A DNA stretch of 64,000 nt, from assembly GCA_012184525.1 (NCBI GenBank), contig WOFQ01000019.1, positions 62,001 to 126,000 on the forward strand. The letters run 5' to 3'. Each line of letters starts with the position of its first letter. The first letter of the stretch is position 1. Of the stretch, positions 32,131 through 42,957 are shown piece after piece. Position numbers and translations under genes: made by a program. The stretch is from Xenoacremonium recifei. Taxonomy: Eukaryota; Ascomycota; Sordariomycetes; Hypocreales; Nectriaceae. The notes below the pieces were generated by a model. The model made no database searches, was not told where the DNA came from, and worked only from the letters and a program-made list of their open reading frames with translations.

Positions 32131-34365
32131 ATGGAGTCTCACATGAGCCGCTTCCGCGTCAAACTCTCCTCCAGACGCTCTCCCACTCGTGACAGCAACG
32201 CCGTCAACACCAGCTCGAGCCCAAAATCGCGGCGACTCAGCACCCTACCCTGCAGCCGGTGTCGCCGTCTGAAGCAAGACTGTTCCTGCTTACGCGCCGG
32301 CGAAGAGTGCTCTCTGCAACAGAACGAGGAAGAGGAGCTGAAGGAACGACTCGCCTGGATGGAGAGACTCGTCAACGAGGGCAACCTGCTGGCCCCAGGA
32401 CAGTCGATTGACCAGGTGGCTACCGGTACCGAGCTCTCCGCTATCGCTGCCAACAAGATGCGCTCAGGCTCACTCTCTCACTCCAACAACCTTTCTCCGA
32501 TGGAGGATGCTTCTGACGCGCCTGCTCTCTCTACTTCCTCTCAATCTCCGGCAGATGGCACCGGCGCGAGTGAGATCCCTCCACCGAAACGCATCCGCCT
32601 GAGCGGCAACACATTGCCTCCTATCCTGCCTCCCGACGAGCGAAAACCGTTGCGTCCACACTCACAACCACATGCTCAGCCGGCCGTTTCATCGCCGGAG
32701 TCATCGCGCTCTGGGGCCAGTGTTTCTCGTGGGCCGCAAACATCCACTCGCAAGTTCATCGATGCCTACTTCCAAGATGTCAATCGCGCCTACCCGTTCA
32801 TCGACAGAGAGCGCATCATGAGTACCTTCAAGCGCTTGGGTGACAGCGTTTGCTACAGGCCAGAGCGGAACCACGACACCATGATGCTCTATCTAGTCAT
32901 GGCCGTGGGATTCACCACCCTCCAACGCACTGGTAAAGACCTTTCACACAACGGCTCTTCATTCGAGTTCAAGGTCAACTACAGGGAAATTCTCCATAAG
33001 TGCATGGCGGATCAGAGTATTGACACCATCCAGATACTGGTACTTCTGTCCATGTATTCCCTGTTTGATCCCGAAAACAATACATGGCCAATCATCGATA
33101 TCCTCGCCCGCCAGGCCATGCGCATGGGCCTCACACGTCGGAGTACAGCCGAAGAAGGTTACTCTGCGCAGCAGGCCGAGCGCAACCGCCGTCTCTTCTG
33201 GAGCATCTATACTTTGGATCGAATGGTTTCGACGTCACTGGGTGTTCTACCTGCCATGGTTGACAGTGATATGGATGTCCCGATGCCTGGCGTCTCAGTC
33301 GACGAGTTTGTCTCTACTCAACGTCTTGAGTACATGGACATGCTCCAGGTTGCCCGGCATGTCGCCCAGCTTCGCATGCTGGAGGACGAGGTACAGCGGG
33401 AGGTTTACCTGAGGGACCAGGACTCGGTCAGTCGCTTAAGCCACACGGACCGCCTGGCAATTGTGAAGAGATTGCGAACGAAGGTCGAGGATTGGTATTC
33501 AACCGGTTGCTTGTTGAAAGCGTCGGAGCCCGACGATCTAACAATCCATATACGAATCTCATGGCTCGCAGCACGTTACTATAACCTCTTACTCTTGCTC
33601 TACTACCCCTCTCTCTTCAACCCCGCTACAAACCCTCTTATCTCCAAGGGCGAGCTCGTCTCTCTTGCCCAGAAACATGTGCAAGCCAATGCTGTGCGCT
33701 TCCAGCAGCGACACCTCCCCCTTCAGCGCAACACCTTGTGCCGCCTCTTCCCGGTTTGCATGATCTTCATGCAATACGCACAGCCAGCGCCCGGTGAAGC
33801 TGCGTCCATTGCTCGTGAGGAGATCGGAATATGCGCCGACATCATGGACGCGTTCCCTCCTGCATGGACGCTGGCCCATCGCGCATCTGCGGTCGTCCGC
33901 CAACTGGCATCACCCTTGGCAGGCCCTCTTGAGACAAACGGACGGGAGTATATCGGGCCGCCTTCTTCGAGGCCCTCGTCGTGGCAAGTGACGGATAGTC
34001 AACGAGCGTGGCGACATGCCATTCGCGTCAATCTCCTGGAGATCATGAAGAAAGTACTTGGACCTGGAAGCGCATTTGTCCGTCTCGAGTACTGGAACGA
34101 GAACCTATCTGGCGGACCGTGGCGTCAGCCTCAACCACGCAACTCTGTCAGCGGCAGCGAAGGACAGCAGGCACAGGATAGTCTGGAGCCGAGAACGCCT
34201 GGAGATCTCTTCCGAGCAGGATTTGGACTCGGACTCAGTGATGGAAGTTCTGCGAAGAGATCGGCGGTCGGAAACTCGATTCCAACTGAGGTTGAGGCTG
34301 CTGATGCTGCCAATGCAAATTATGAGGCGGATGTGAGCGCGCTAGGCTTCATGGACTTTCTGTGA
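32131..34365 (+). CDS. Fungal transcription factor with an incomplete zinc cluster
   Basis: Intronless, 744 residues from the ATG at 32131 (context GCCATGG). The DNA-binding end is basic (residues 7-48), then has only five Cys: 41, 44, 51, 53 and 60 (CX2CX6CXCX6C) instead of the six of Zn2Cys6 (CX2CX6C..CX2CX6C). A helical segment follows (KERLAWMERLVNEGNLL). The Fungal_trans domain (PF04082) runs from about 205: KFIDAYFQDVNRAYPFIDRERI, LVMAVGFTTLQRTGKD, TIQILVLLSMYSLFDPENNTWPIIDILARQAMRMGL, and RRLFWSIYTLDRMVSTSLG. I found no splice in the zinc-cluster area that would restore a sixth Cys. Its position next to the hydantoinase-transporter pair suggests it regulates them (inference). Confidence 0.85.
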   Translation: MESHMSRFRVKLSSRRSPTRDSNAVNTSSSPKSRRLSTLPCSRCRRLKQDCSCLRAGEECSLQQNEEEELKERLAWMERLVNEGNLLAPGQSIDQVATGTELSAIAANKMRSGSLSHSNNLSPMEDASDAPALSTSSQSPADGTGASEIPPPKRIRLSGNTLPPILPPDERKPLRPHSQPHAQPAVSSPESSRSGASVSRGPQTSTRKFIDAYFQDVNRAYPFIDRERIMSTFKRLGDSVCYRPERNHDTMMLYLVMAVGFTTLQRTGKDLSHNGSSFEFKVNYREILHKCMADQSIDTIQILVLLSMYSLFDPENNTWPIIDILARQAMRMGLTRRSTAEEGYSAQQAERNRRLFWSIYTLDRMVSTSLGVLPAMVDSDMDVPMPGVSVDEFVSTQRLEYMDMLQVARHVAQLRMLEDEVQREVYLRDQDSVSRLSHTDRLAIVKRLRTKVEDWYSTGCLLKASEPDDLTIHIRISWLAARYYNLLLLLYYPSLFNPATNPLISKGELVSLAQKHVQANAVRFQQRHLPLQRNTLCRLFPVCMIFMQYAQPAPGEAASIAREEIGICADIMDAFPPAWTLAHRASAVVRQLASPLAGPLETNGREYIGPPSSRPSSWQVTDSQRAWRHAIRVNLLEIMKKVLGPGSAFVRLEYWNENLSGGPWRQPQPRNSVSGSEGQQAQDSLEPRTPGDLFRAGFGLGLSDGSSAKRSAVGNSIPTEVEAADAANANYEADVSALGFMDFL

Positions 34366-34537
34366 TTGGATCAAATTGTATTATGGCTACGGCAGATATG
34401 AGTATATGGCTCAAGGGAAAGAAAATTTCTGGGAAGTGCCATTTTACTAGGCACATTGTTTATTTTCTAGAGTTTGGGTTGGTCATCTAGGTATGAGACT
34501 GAAGATTAAGGAACTGGGTAACGATTAGGGTGCTATA

Positions 34538-34623
34538 GGTTCAGGGTGTATACCAGGGTTATACATCTGTTTTTAGATTGCGGTTCAGGGTGTATGTCAG
34601 CGTTATACTTCTGTATTGAGATT
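34538..34623 (+). repeat. Two-copy tandem repeat of 44 bp
   Basis: Copies at 34538-34581 and 34582-34623 both begin GGTTCAGGGTGTAT and carry GTTATAC and TCTGT at matching places. Function unknown. Confidence 0.75.
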
Positions 34624-35012
34624 ATAAAATCAGTTTGGAATAAGTGATGATCAATCATTTGCTAAATAGCGCCAGTGCTGTATACGATGCGTGCTGTTGA
34701 TCAGGAGAAGTGCTGCAAAGTCCGGATTCTCTAGCAAGAACAACACTCAACTCCATGAATACATTCCCAGAAGCCACCAAGTTCAATCCACATATTGGAA
34801 CAACCAAATGACACGTCTAATAGATGTTATGCATAGTCTTTGATAGATGCATAAGAGCAACCAACAACCAGTTTCCGAAGAGAACGAGTCTCTTCTGATG
34901 ATGGGAGACATTCACAGGATCTACGTTGTTTCCAAGAGGAGAATGGCACTCTTGCAGGCACAAGTATCCTTTAAGATGGAACTGAGTCTTCAAATAGTAT
35001 TCTACGGTGTGA

Positions 35013-35051
35013 CCGTACAGGGTGGCCGTACGGGGTGGCCGTACAGAGTGG
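35013..35051 (+). repeat. Three-copy 13-bp tandem repeat
   Basis: Unit CCGTACAGGGTGG three times with one or two substitutions, followed by a partial CCGTAAC. Confidence 0.8.
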
Positions 35052-36579
35052 CCGTAACACACCGAAAAGATGTGCGTACTACCTAAGAGTACATCCTACC
35101 CACAACACCTCGACCATCACCAGTTTCCCAGGTTCATGCAAGTCACATAGTATGACTAGCAGAATGAGGAGACCCTCGAGATGAAAGATAGAGTCTGCAA
35201 CTTGACCATCTTGTCACAAGAACATTATATTCCTGGCCAAGTACGTCATGAAGCACTCTTGAAGGCCACCCTGGCGTGAAAAGCACAGATTCCCTGGCTT
35301 TCACGTTTCGATGAGGTCTTCTGGACGACGACTTGCGCCGTCAAAGGTTCAAAAATCTCGAGAACTGGATGGGAGAGAAAGCCTCCTTTTATACTTGAAC
35401 AGAGCTCCTCGGGTGGGGTGTTTTGGCTGGTCGAGGGAGGTGGATTCTTGGGATCTAGCACGTCCGCTCAACTCATGTAACAATGAGGGAGGCTTCCCAG
35501 CTTCCTTATCAGCGCTCGGGGATCTTTTGGGTCTGCATAATGACACGGAAGACCGATGGTAGGTCAACACGGATAACACGGATTCAACCTTCCATTCTCT
35601 GGCACATGGCCTTTATTTGAAGCTGAATAGGTGCATTTGATGCTACCAAGTAACGATCCAGTATCTTGAAGAATCATTCATCCTCCAATCAGGCGAGTGA
35701 AGATATCTCGAGGTTGGTACAGAAGTTCTTGTGACTGCTAATCCTTCGCTCTAGCGGAGTTGCTATAGCTCGTATGGGCGATCCTCGCTAACCCTGCTGC
35801 ATGGTAATGGAACATCGGGAACTTTTAGTGGATGATTGAAGGAATTCCGCTAGGATTTAGCACTGCCGGCCCCCTGTAACCGGTCCCGAACGCCCAAATC
35901 CCGCCCGAATGCTTCCCTAGAAGGGAGACGCGCACTTAGAACCTGTCCCCGCTAGGAGAGTGGCACGTTACCCCGGGACTAGCACTGATATGCACTGAAG
36001 CTGGCCGAGAGAATACGGCTTGATTGTGACATTGCCCGACTCCGCATAACTGAGAAGCTTCCTGTTAAGGAGATCCGTATAGTTACATGCAAGATGCATC
36101 CTTCAATCCGAGAGGATTTTGCACACGCTCGGTATTGAATGTACTCCGCTGCTGCACGCAAATCGTCACAATCAGTCGATTGCCAAACTAGAGACCGCGG
36201 GATCTGCTCTTAGTGCATCACCTCCCTTGTCGTTGACATCTGCGCTAAACACCCGAGCCTCACCCCTCGTTTGACACCAAAGTTCTCTTCGGTGCGGCAT
36301 ACAGCATCTGCCGACTTGGGCTAACGGTTGAGGCCATCGTCAAGCTCTAGATTCCCCTCATACAACGTTGGTACCTAGTGGAGGTACTCCGTTTAGTAGT
36401 GGGAACTTTCAGCTGATCGTCACCAGGGCGGAAAGCAGCGGAAAACACTCAGCTTCGTATAAACTGCAATTTGTTGTGAGCTGGTGCCTCCTCTGAAACC
36501 CACGAAGCACAAGAGTCCCAGCCACGGATACGTTCCTTTACACTTTTCGCCAGTCCTTACTGTCTTGATAACCTCAAAC

Positions 36580-37868
36580 ATGTCATTCACTCTGAAATGG
36601 GGCATTCTGGCAACGGGAAAGATTGCAGAAGGTGCGCAGTATCCGGTGAAGAAACCGCTCGCAAATAGAAACTAACGAGGCCTGTCAGTGTTCACGAAAG
36701 ATCTTCTCGCTGATCCTCGGTGTCGAGATACGATAGACGTCGCCCACCAAGTGGTCGCTGTGGCCTCGTCTACTTCTCCAGACCGAGCCAGGGAATTTAT
36801 CACCAAAGTTGGGGCACCCAGCAGTGTCAAGGCGTATGGATCTTACGCAGAACTCGTCATGGACCCTGAGGTACAAATTATCTACGTGGCAACTCCTCAT
36901 AGCCATCACTTCCAAAATGTGATGCTTGCTTTGGATGCAGGGAAACATGTGCTCTGTGAAAAGGCAATTACGGTGACTGCCCAGCAAACCGAAATTCTTA
37001 TTATGGCGGCTCGGCAGAAAGGGCTGTTCCTTATGGAAGCTGTCTGGACTCGGTTCCTTCCGGTGAGCAGCCAGATTCAGACGCTTGTTGAAAACGGTAG
37101 TGTTGGAGTTATTACTCGCGTCATCGGTAAGTTATTCCATGATGTGAATTACTAAACTTCCCTTTTCTAAATGCCTCGGCAGCGGATATGTCTTATGATT
37201 CCACCATAGCGGGAACGCCCGGGACCTTGTACTGGGATGACTCCCATCGAGCTGTGAATAAAGATCTTGGAGGAGGAGCGCTCCTTGATATTGGCGTTTA
37301 CGCCTTGACATGGATATTTCTCATCCTCTATCGATTGCAACCGGAGATGGACAAAGAAGCTCCTCTGATCGCCTCGGCCGTCAATCAATATGATCGTACA
37401 GGCGTCGATGACCATGGCGCTATAATCTTGCATTTCCCTAGGCACAAAACTATGGGGATCGCAATGACTGGGCTCAGAACCGAAACTGGTGTGATAGAGG
37501 GGAAACCCAAAGCCCCTTCTGTTCAGATCCAAGGTACTCTGGGCGAGATCCAAATCTTTGGGCCCGCGTTCAAGCCATCTAGTTACAAGATGATTCTTCG
37601 AAACGGATATAGGGAGAGTATGGAGTGTTCCGTCCCGGAGGACCCAGAGCGTGGTAACTGGGGGCACGGTATGTTTTGGGAGGCTGATGAATGTGCACGT
37701 TGCTTGCGTGATGGGCTCTTAGAGAGCGATAGAATGCCTCTAAGCGAGTCCCTTGCAGTGATGAGGGTTGTAGATGAGGTTCTTGGCCAGGGAGGCGTGA
37801 TCTTTCCAGATTCTATTACCAGTTGCCAATATGACTCTAGAAGCGCTCAAAATCTAGGAAGGGGATGA
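36580..37868 (+). CDS. Gfo/Idh/MocA oxidoreductase (dimeric dihydrodiol dehydrogenase-like)
   Basis: Exons 36580-36631, 36689-37126, 37183-37868; 391 residues. MSFTLKWGILATGKIAE is the dinucleotide-binding start (GxxxTGxIA), and intron 1 (GTGCGC..TGTCAG, ACTAAC branch) removes an in-frame stop. Next come VYVATPHSHHF-type sequence (IIYVATPHSHHFQNV), the catalytic-region motif LCEKAITVTAQQTE, and FLMEAVWTRFLPV. All are typical of the trans-1,2-dihydrobenzene-1,2-diol/D-xylose dehydrogenase branch. The C-terminal half (GGGALLDIGVY, EADECARCLRDG) forms the substrate-binding beta sheet. It would oxidise a sugar or diol with NAD(P)+ in the cytosol. Its neighbours give no firm pathway. Confidence 0.92.
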
Positions 37869-38230
37869 ACCATACAGAGGATTGAATCTGCATGCTGCAT
37901 TATAGAAGATAGACAAAAGTTGAATTATTTTTACAAGCACAATTCTTGCCTAGTGGTAAATTCTCTGGTTCCTACGTCTCCAAGTAAAGCTGATAAGCTG
38001 GGACCGTTCATCACCTCTGTGTATACACGAACGACTTCTGAAGGGAAGAATAAAACTTTGAATCTGTCGACAGGCAAGAGTTCACGTCAGAAAAAACAGC
38101 TCATTATTCGTATGCGGCACAATGATTACTTCCGTTAAAATGTTCCATTCACTCATCATACATAAACTTAACCGTACAGACATGATCGCACAACCAAACT
38201 CCCTCAATTTTTAACCATAGACTATTTAAT
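37869..38230. other. Convergent intergenic region
   Basis: 3' flanks of two convergent genes; nothing else seen. Confidence 0.6.
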
Positions 38231-39118
38231 TTAACCGTCCAGCGAGAATCCTACGTCCCCGGCCTCCTGTCCCATCTTAATCAAATTCTTTCGCATAAGC
38301 TCAGCCTGTTCTTTCTCAGACCCCTGCAACGCCTCGTCAAATTGCATCTGGGCAATCCAGTTGCGCAGGCCATGCTGCAACACATTGCGTGCTCTTGTCT
38401 TGGCACCATCTACGTGGCCGCAGCTCCCGTGCAGGGTCATACGCTCGACGCTTGAGTCGTATACGCCGCGGTGTAGGATGTTATTGTTATAGAATACGAC
38501 GTCACCAGGCTCCATCTTGACGATCAGCTGGTCAGGCAGGACTTTCTCAAATGGATCTGCAGCACGCTCTGTCTCGGTGCGTGCCCTCTTGTGGCTTCCA
38601 GGGATGACAACTAGAGACGAGTCCTCATATAGTGCGAGGTTCCATTGTGCCGAGAAGGCCGGCTTGCTCAGACGCTCCATCTCCTCGTCGGGAGTGGCAG
38701 TGGCAGGAATATCGTCCCGGTGCCATCTCAACTCAAAATCGCGATCCGGTCTGATGAGAAGGTTGAAAAGCTCCATGACGAGATCATCGTCATTGCATTG
38801 CAGCAGCTCCTTGGTGGGCTTGAGGATAAGGTCAGAGAAGTACATCTTGATGAACTCGTCGTGCATCGGCATGTCCGGGTGCATGACGCCTTGCACGCCC
38901 CAGATGCCCTGCTCTGCCGGATTCTCGCCTTCGCCGACGTTCCATGGGGGGAACTGCTTGGGCAGAGTGCGGACATCCCGCCACTTGCCAGTGCGGCCAA
39001 GCTTGGCGGCGGACTGGGAAGCTTCGCGAAGTCGCTCAAGCTGCTCGGGAGTGAGCACGCCTGAAAGCTTGACGAAGCCATCTTGGTTGAGACGCTCAAG
39101 AAGAGTGGGAGCTGCCAT
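38231..39118 (-). CDS. Phytanoyl-CoA dioxygenase (PhyH) family protein
   Basis: Intronless, 295 residues. FVKLSGVLTPEQLERLREA is the usual N-terminal block. The iron ligands are visible as WHRDD (H-x-D type) near residue 136 and as NNNILHRGVYD near residue 219, with RMTLHG supplying the Arg that holds 2-oxoglutarate. The spacing and the AQWNLALYEDSSLVVIPGSHKR block fit PF05721. Members are Fe(II)/2-oxoglutarate-dependent hydroxylases with very varied substrates, from phytanoyl-CoA to secondary metabolites. No peroxisomal targeting signal is evident at the C-terminus (SLDG). It converges with the Gfo/Idh/MocA gene. Its promoter faces that of the alpha-galactosidase. The specific substrate is unknown. 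Confidence 0.92.
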   Translation of the reverse strand: MAAPTLLERLNQDGFVKLSGVLTPEQLERLREASQSAAKLGRTGKWRDVRTLPKQFPPWNVGEGENPAEQGIWGVQGVMHPDMPMHDEFIKMYFSDLILKPTKELLQCNDDDLVMELFNLLIRPDRDFELRWHRDDIPATATPDEEMERLSKPAFSAQWNLALYEDSSLVVIPGSHKRARTETERAADPFEKVLPDQLIVKMEPGDVVFYNNNILHRGVYDSSVERMTLHGSCGHVDGAKTRARNVLQHGLRNWIAQMQFDEALQGSEKEQAELMRKNLIKMGQEAGDVGFSLDG

Positions 39119-39960
39119 TGCGAGGAGTTGGGGATTCTGCGAGTGGAAGTTTATTGTGGATGAGAAGTAACAATTCTCAACAAGCTTGAGTCTTGGGCTT
39201 GGGACTCTGTCGTTGTGATGATGAGTAGATTGATAAGAAGTCGAAGATAGAGCGTGCTCTTCAGCCGTTTTATCAACCCAGCGTCATCTGCTTTTCCCGC
39301 TGTCAGTCGGCAATTGACGGATGGACTCGTTGCATTGAGGGTCTCGAAATCCACCAGGACTACCAATCCATCGGGCTGTTGCTCGCACGACAATCGATCC
39401 TAGGATGCCGCCGTTATCTCCATTAGCCTTAACCCTGGATGCGGGGTAGATGAAGATCTGGGAGCGCCGGCAAACCATTCCGGATAGCTTCGAGGCTAGA
39501 AGAGATGCAACGGGCCTAAAGCAAGGCCCCAGGTACGCAACGTTACAGCAGGTCCCTGGCCCCGGATGACAAAGGGCCAGCCCTATCTCCCGTCTGAGTG
39601 GCCGAAGACCGGCTCTTGCTTTGACGAGTTCCTTGGGCCTGACGCTGTCCGGGATAATGACTTCGTCCCGTTTCGTCGCTATCTTAGTCGATATCTTAGT
39701 CGAGTGCTAGAGCATGCCGATCCTTCGCTACACCTTGCTAAGGCATCGTCAGCCGGGTCGCTTGGGCGAAGCTATCGAGAGGGGTTGAGGTCGCGACGAA
39801 CAAGACAATCTCCGGACAATGATTCTAATCCTTGGTTCTTGATCCTGATGGAAGACGCGTGTTGACGTCGAAAGACATAAAAACCGGGGATTTCGCCGCC
39901 GAATATACTGCGAATGCTACATGCAGCCCCAGAGCTTCTCCAGTCAGCCATCTAAATTAC
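39119..39960. promoter_or_regulatory. Divergent promoter region, PhyH / alpha-galactosidase
   Basis: About 840 bp without a gene. Between 39683 and 39710 the string ATCTTAGTCG is repeated in tandem (two copies, 11-bp spacing). Confidence 0.45.
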
Positions 39961-40080
39961 ATATTGTTTACTTGCAATTTGACAAGAAGGAAGAACTGTG
40001 TCAATCCTCCTGAAACCTTACTATTGTTTACTTGTCATTTGACAAGGAGGAAGAACTCTGTTAATCCTCCGGAAACCATG
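39961..40080 (+). repeat. Exact-period 60-bp tandem duplication ending at the start codon
   Basis: Copies at 39961-40020 and 40021-40080 have identical length and about 85-90 per cent identity. Both carry TATTGTTTACTTG, TTTGACAAG, AGGAAGAACT and AATCCTCC.GAAACC. The second ends in ATG, the used start codon; the first ends in TTA at the same place. Confidence 0.9.
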
Positions 40081-41712
40081 TCTGTGTTTCAGACCCTCGT
40101 TGCCGTCACCGGCCTCATTGGCTCTGCCTCTGCGGTCGGCGTGCTCAGTCCAACAGCGCCTATGGGTTTCAATGATTGGAGCCGTTACATGGGAGGTCTG
40201 AACCAGAGCCTCTTCGTGCAGACGGCTGACGCCATGATCGAGAAGGGCCTGCTGCACGCCGGCTACAACAGACTAAACCTCGATGACGAATGGAGTCAGA
40301 TGGAGCGTTTAGCCAATGGCTCAATGGCCTGGAACCCGGAGAAGTTCCCTAATGGACTACCGTGGTTGACGCAGCACCTCAAGAAGAAGGGCTTCATTCC
40401 CGGCATCTATACAGACGCTGGTAACAAGTCCTGCGGTGGCTATCCCGGCGCATTTGGCTATGAGCAGTTAGATGCCGATACTTTTGCAGGGTGGGGCTTT
40501 GAGTATCTCAAACTCGATGGCTGCAACATGCCCGTTGCAACTGAAACTGAGTATAAGGAGGTGTATGGCAAATGGCACTCAATCCTCAGTGCCATGCCCA
40601 ACCCCATGGTGTTTTCTGAGTCTGCCCCTGCCTACTTCGCGTCGACAGATAACCTCTCAGACTGGTACGCCGTCATGGAATGGGTTCCTCAGTATGGCCA
40701 GCTCGCTCGTCATTCGCGTGATACGCTGGTCTGGAATTCAACGAATTACTGGCCAGATATCACCGGATGGGATTCTGTCATGTTTAACTACGGCCAGGAA
40801 GTGCTTCTGGCCCGCTTCCAGCGCCCCGGCTACTTCAACGACCCCGACTTCCTGAACGTCGATCACTTCGACTACACGGAAACGGAGCGTCGCTCACACT
40901 TTGCGCTCTGGGCCAGCTTCTCGGCCCCGCTGATCCTGAGCACTGATGTCTTGAACATGACTGCCGACGAGGTTGAATACCTGACCAATGCCGATATCAT
41001 AGACATTGACCAAGATCCTCTGGCCCAGCAGGCAACTCTGGTCACTCAAACACCCAATTGGGATGTTCTGACCAAGAGCCTGTACAATGGCGACAGACTG
41101 GTTACCATTCTCAACAAGGGCAACTTCACCCGTGACTTAACTGTCCCTTGGGCTCACATCGGTCTATCTCCCTCTACACTGGCCACCCCGTCCACTCTCA
41201 ACGCCAAGGACCTCTGGACTGGCGAGACCAAGTCCGTTAGCGTGTCCCATTCTGCCGGTATTACTGCCAGCGGAGTACCCAAGCATGGCACTGCGCTCTT
41301 CCGCCTGTCAAATCCTACAACTGGCAACGCTGTGCGAATTATCCCAACCGGCCAAATCTTCAACACCTACTCGCTCAACTGCTTGACGGCTTCCCGTGGC
41401 GGTAAGGTCAGCTTTGAGACTTGCAACGGTAACGACGGCCAAGTATGGCGTGCCCGCCCTGACGGCACTGCCTCAAGCTTGCTTAATGAGAATGAGTGCT
41501 TGGTCGAGGAGAGGGGTCGTGTCAGCATGACTTCTTGCTCGCGGCTTAGCGACAAGGCCGAGCGCTGGGACTACTTCATCTCGGGCAACTTGATCAATGC
41601 GCAGTCGGGACATTGTCTGACTGAAAGCGACAAGGGCGCTGTTACTGCAGAGGAGTGTGGCTGGTTGACTAACGAGCAAGTTGTTGCTCTGCCCGTGGGT
41701 GTTGCGGTTTAA
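40078..41712 (+). CDS. Secreted GH27 alpha-galactosidase with C-terminal ricin-B-type domain
   Basis: Intronless, 544 residues. Signal peptide MSVFQTLVAVTGLIGSASA. The mature protein starts with the GH27 opening (TAPMGFNDWSRY), then NLDDEWSQ, GIYTDAGNKSCGGYPG and YLKLDGCN with Asp147 as expected nucleophile; the acid/base region is the NYWPDITGWDSVM stretch. FNDPDFLNV and ALWASFSAPLILSTDV complete the barrel. After a beta domain, about residues 420-535 show a CBM13/ricin-B pattern (NCLTASRGGKVSFETCNGNDGQVW, CLTES..GAVTAEECG). It removes terminal alpha-galactose from galactomannan or raffinose-type sugars outside the cell. The frame is open further upstream, but the ATG at 40078 directly precedes the signal peptide and is the sensible start. 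Confidence 0.95.
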   Translation: MSVFQTLVAVTGLIGSASAVGVLSPTAPMGFNDWSRYMGGLNQSLFVQTADAMIEKGLLHAGYNRLNLDDEWSQMERLANGSMAWNPEKFPNGLPWLTQHLKKKGFIPGIYTDAGNKSCGGYPGAFGYEQLDADTFAGWGFEYLKLDGCNMPVATETEYKEVYGKWHSILSAMPNPMVFSESAPAYFASTDNLSDWYAVMEWVPQYGQLARHSRDTLVWNSTNYWPDITGWDSVMFNYGQEVLLARFQRPGYFNDPDFLNVDHFDYTETERRSHFALWASFSAPLILSTDVLNMTADEVEYLTNADIIDIDQDPLAQQATLVTQTPNWDVLTKSLYNGDRLVTILNKGNFTRDLTVPWAHIGLSPSTLATPSTLNAKDLWTGETKSVSVSHSAGITASGVPKHGTALFRLSNPTTGNAVRIIPTGQIFNTYSLNCLTASRGGKVSFETCNGNDGQVWRARPDGTASSLLNENECLVEERGRVSMTSCSRLSDKAERWDYFISGNLINAQSGHCLTESDKGAVTAEECGWLTNEQVVALPVGVAV

Positions 41713-42957
41713 TTCACAAAGGAGAAGAGATTTGTAGATACGTAAATTGTCACTTAGTTATGAATGCTGTCATTGAAGTTTATTCTCTTGAATACATTGC
41801 CCTTAAGATCAACTCACAAATTTGGTTGTATCCATACAGTCATGAAGCAAAATTTTTAGGAGAGAAAAAAACCAGACGGGAAAAGGTGATCCTTTTATCC
41901 TTGGAACCCCTCGGTTAGAGTATTAACGCTCTTGTAATTGTGGTAAAACGTGCTGGGTATATCGAGTGATCCGAGTTCCTTAGCGCCCAAAAGATCCTTA
42001 CAACACGCGGCACAGACGGGGAGCTGGATTGGTTGAGTCGATCTCATGCGCTGATATGGAGGGTGTCCTCTCCGAAGCGTCCGCTAGGCATCCTTGTCGC
42101 GGGCAAATAACAGGATCGCAAAGGGGTGAACAAGGATCCTAGTTGAGTTTCCTCGATCCTTCAGGCTTCAGGCTTGTCTCTTTTAGACTGCAGAAGGATC
42201 GGCGACGGTGAGACCATGCAGGCTCGGACCCGAGTAGCCTCTGGGGCGGAGCTCCTGGGGAACGCTACAGCTTCCTTTCTCATCATGGTTCGAACGGAAT
42301 AGGGAACATCTTGACGCTCCTCGCTTAGCTACGACGCGCGGTCATGGAACCTCAGCAGGCGATAGATGGCAGCATGACATGTTATCGAGCCTGTAGAGGC
42401 AAGAAGGATCCCACGTTGCGAGGCAGCGGAGGATTGTGAGCTGTCATGCACTAAGCGTAAGCAGGAATCAACTTTATTTGCCGGGCTGGAAACTATGTCA
42501 ATTCCTTCGCGTGCGGCATAGTTCAAATGTCGACTATGCATCATGCCAGTCACTATCGTGAAGGATGCTAGGTCCGTCATCGCCGCCGTCAGCAAGCATT
42601 GCAGCGCGCACAGAGCATGGCGATAGAGACAAGCTGGTGTTGCAACGTTGTCATGATGCTACAGAGAAACAGGACGATGACAAGGCATGTTGACGATCAC
42701 ATCTTTTGGAGCTTGTTTCGGAGTTCGGGAGACGGCCCGAGCAAGGGCCCCGGATCGTCCGAAGCGCTGGTTTTACATGGATTGCACAGCCATCGCTCAC
42801 TTACAAGCTCTATATTAAATTTTATGGGGTCGAGGAAACATATATAGTGACCTGTTTGTCATGCTTCGTGTCAACTTCACCTCATCCACATTCAAGTCTC
42901 AACACCTCATCTACCCGCAAGTCTCAAAGCACAAAGCTCGACACAGGTCAACTTCAT
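41713..42957. promoter_or_regulatory. 1.2 kb intergenic region, promoter of spherulin-4-like gene
   Basis: No gene supported. The open frame of the next gene extends upstream to 42706 but lacks a signal peptide there. Confidence 0.45.

Larger units (their letters stand above)
34366..36579. other. 2.2 kb intergenic region
   Basis: No gene with a recognisable domain. It contains two short tandem repeats listed separately and the promoter of the Gfo/Idh/MocA gene at its right end. Confidence 0.5.
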
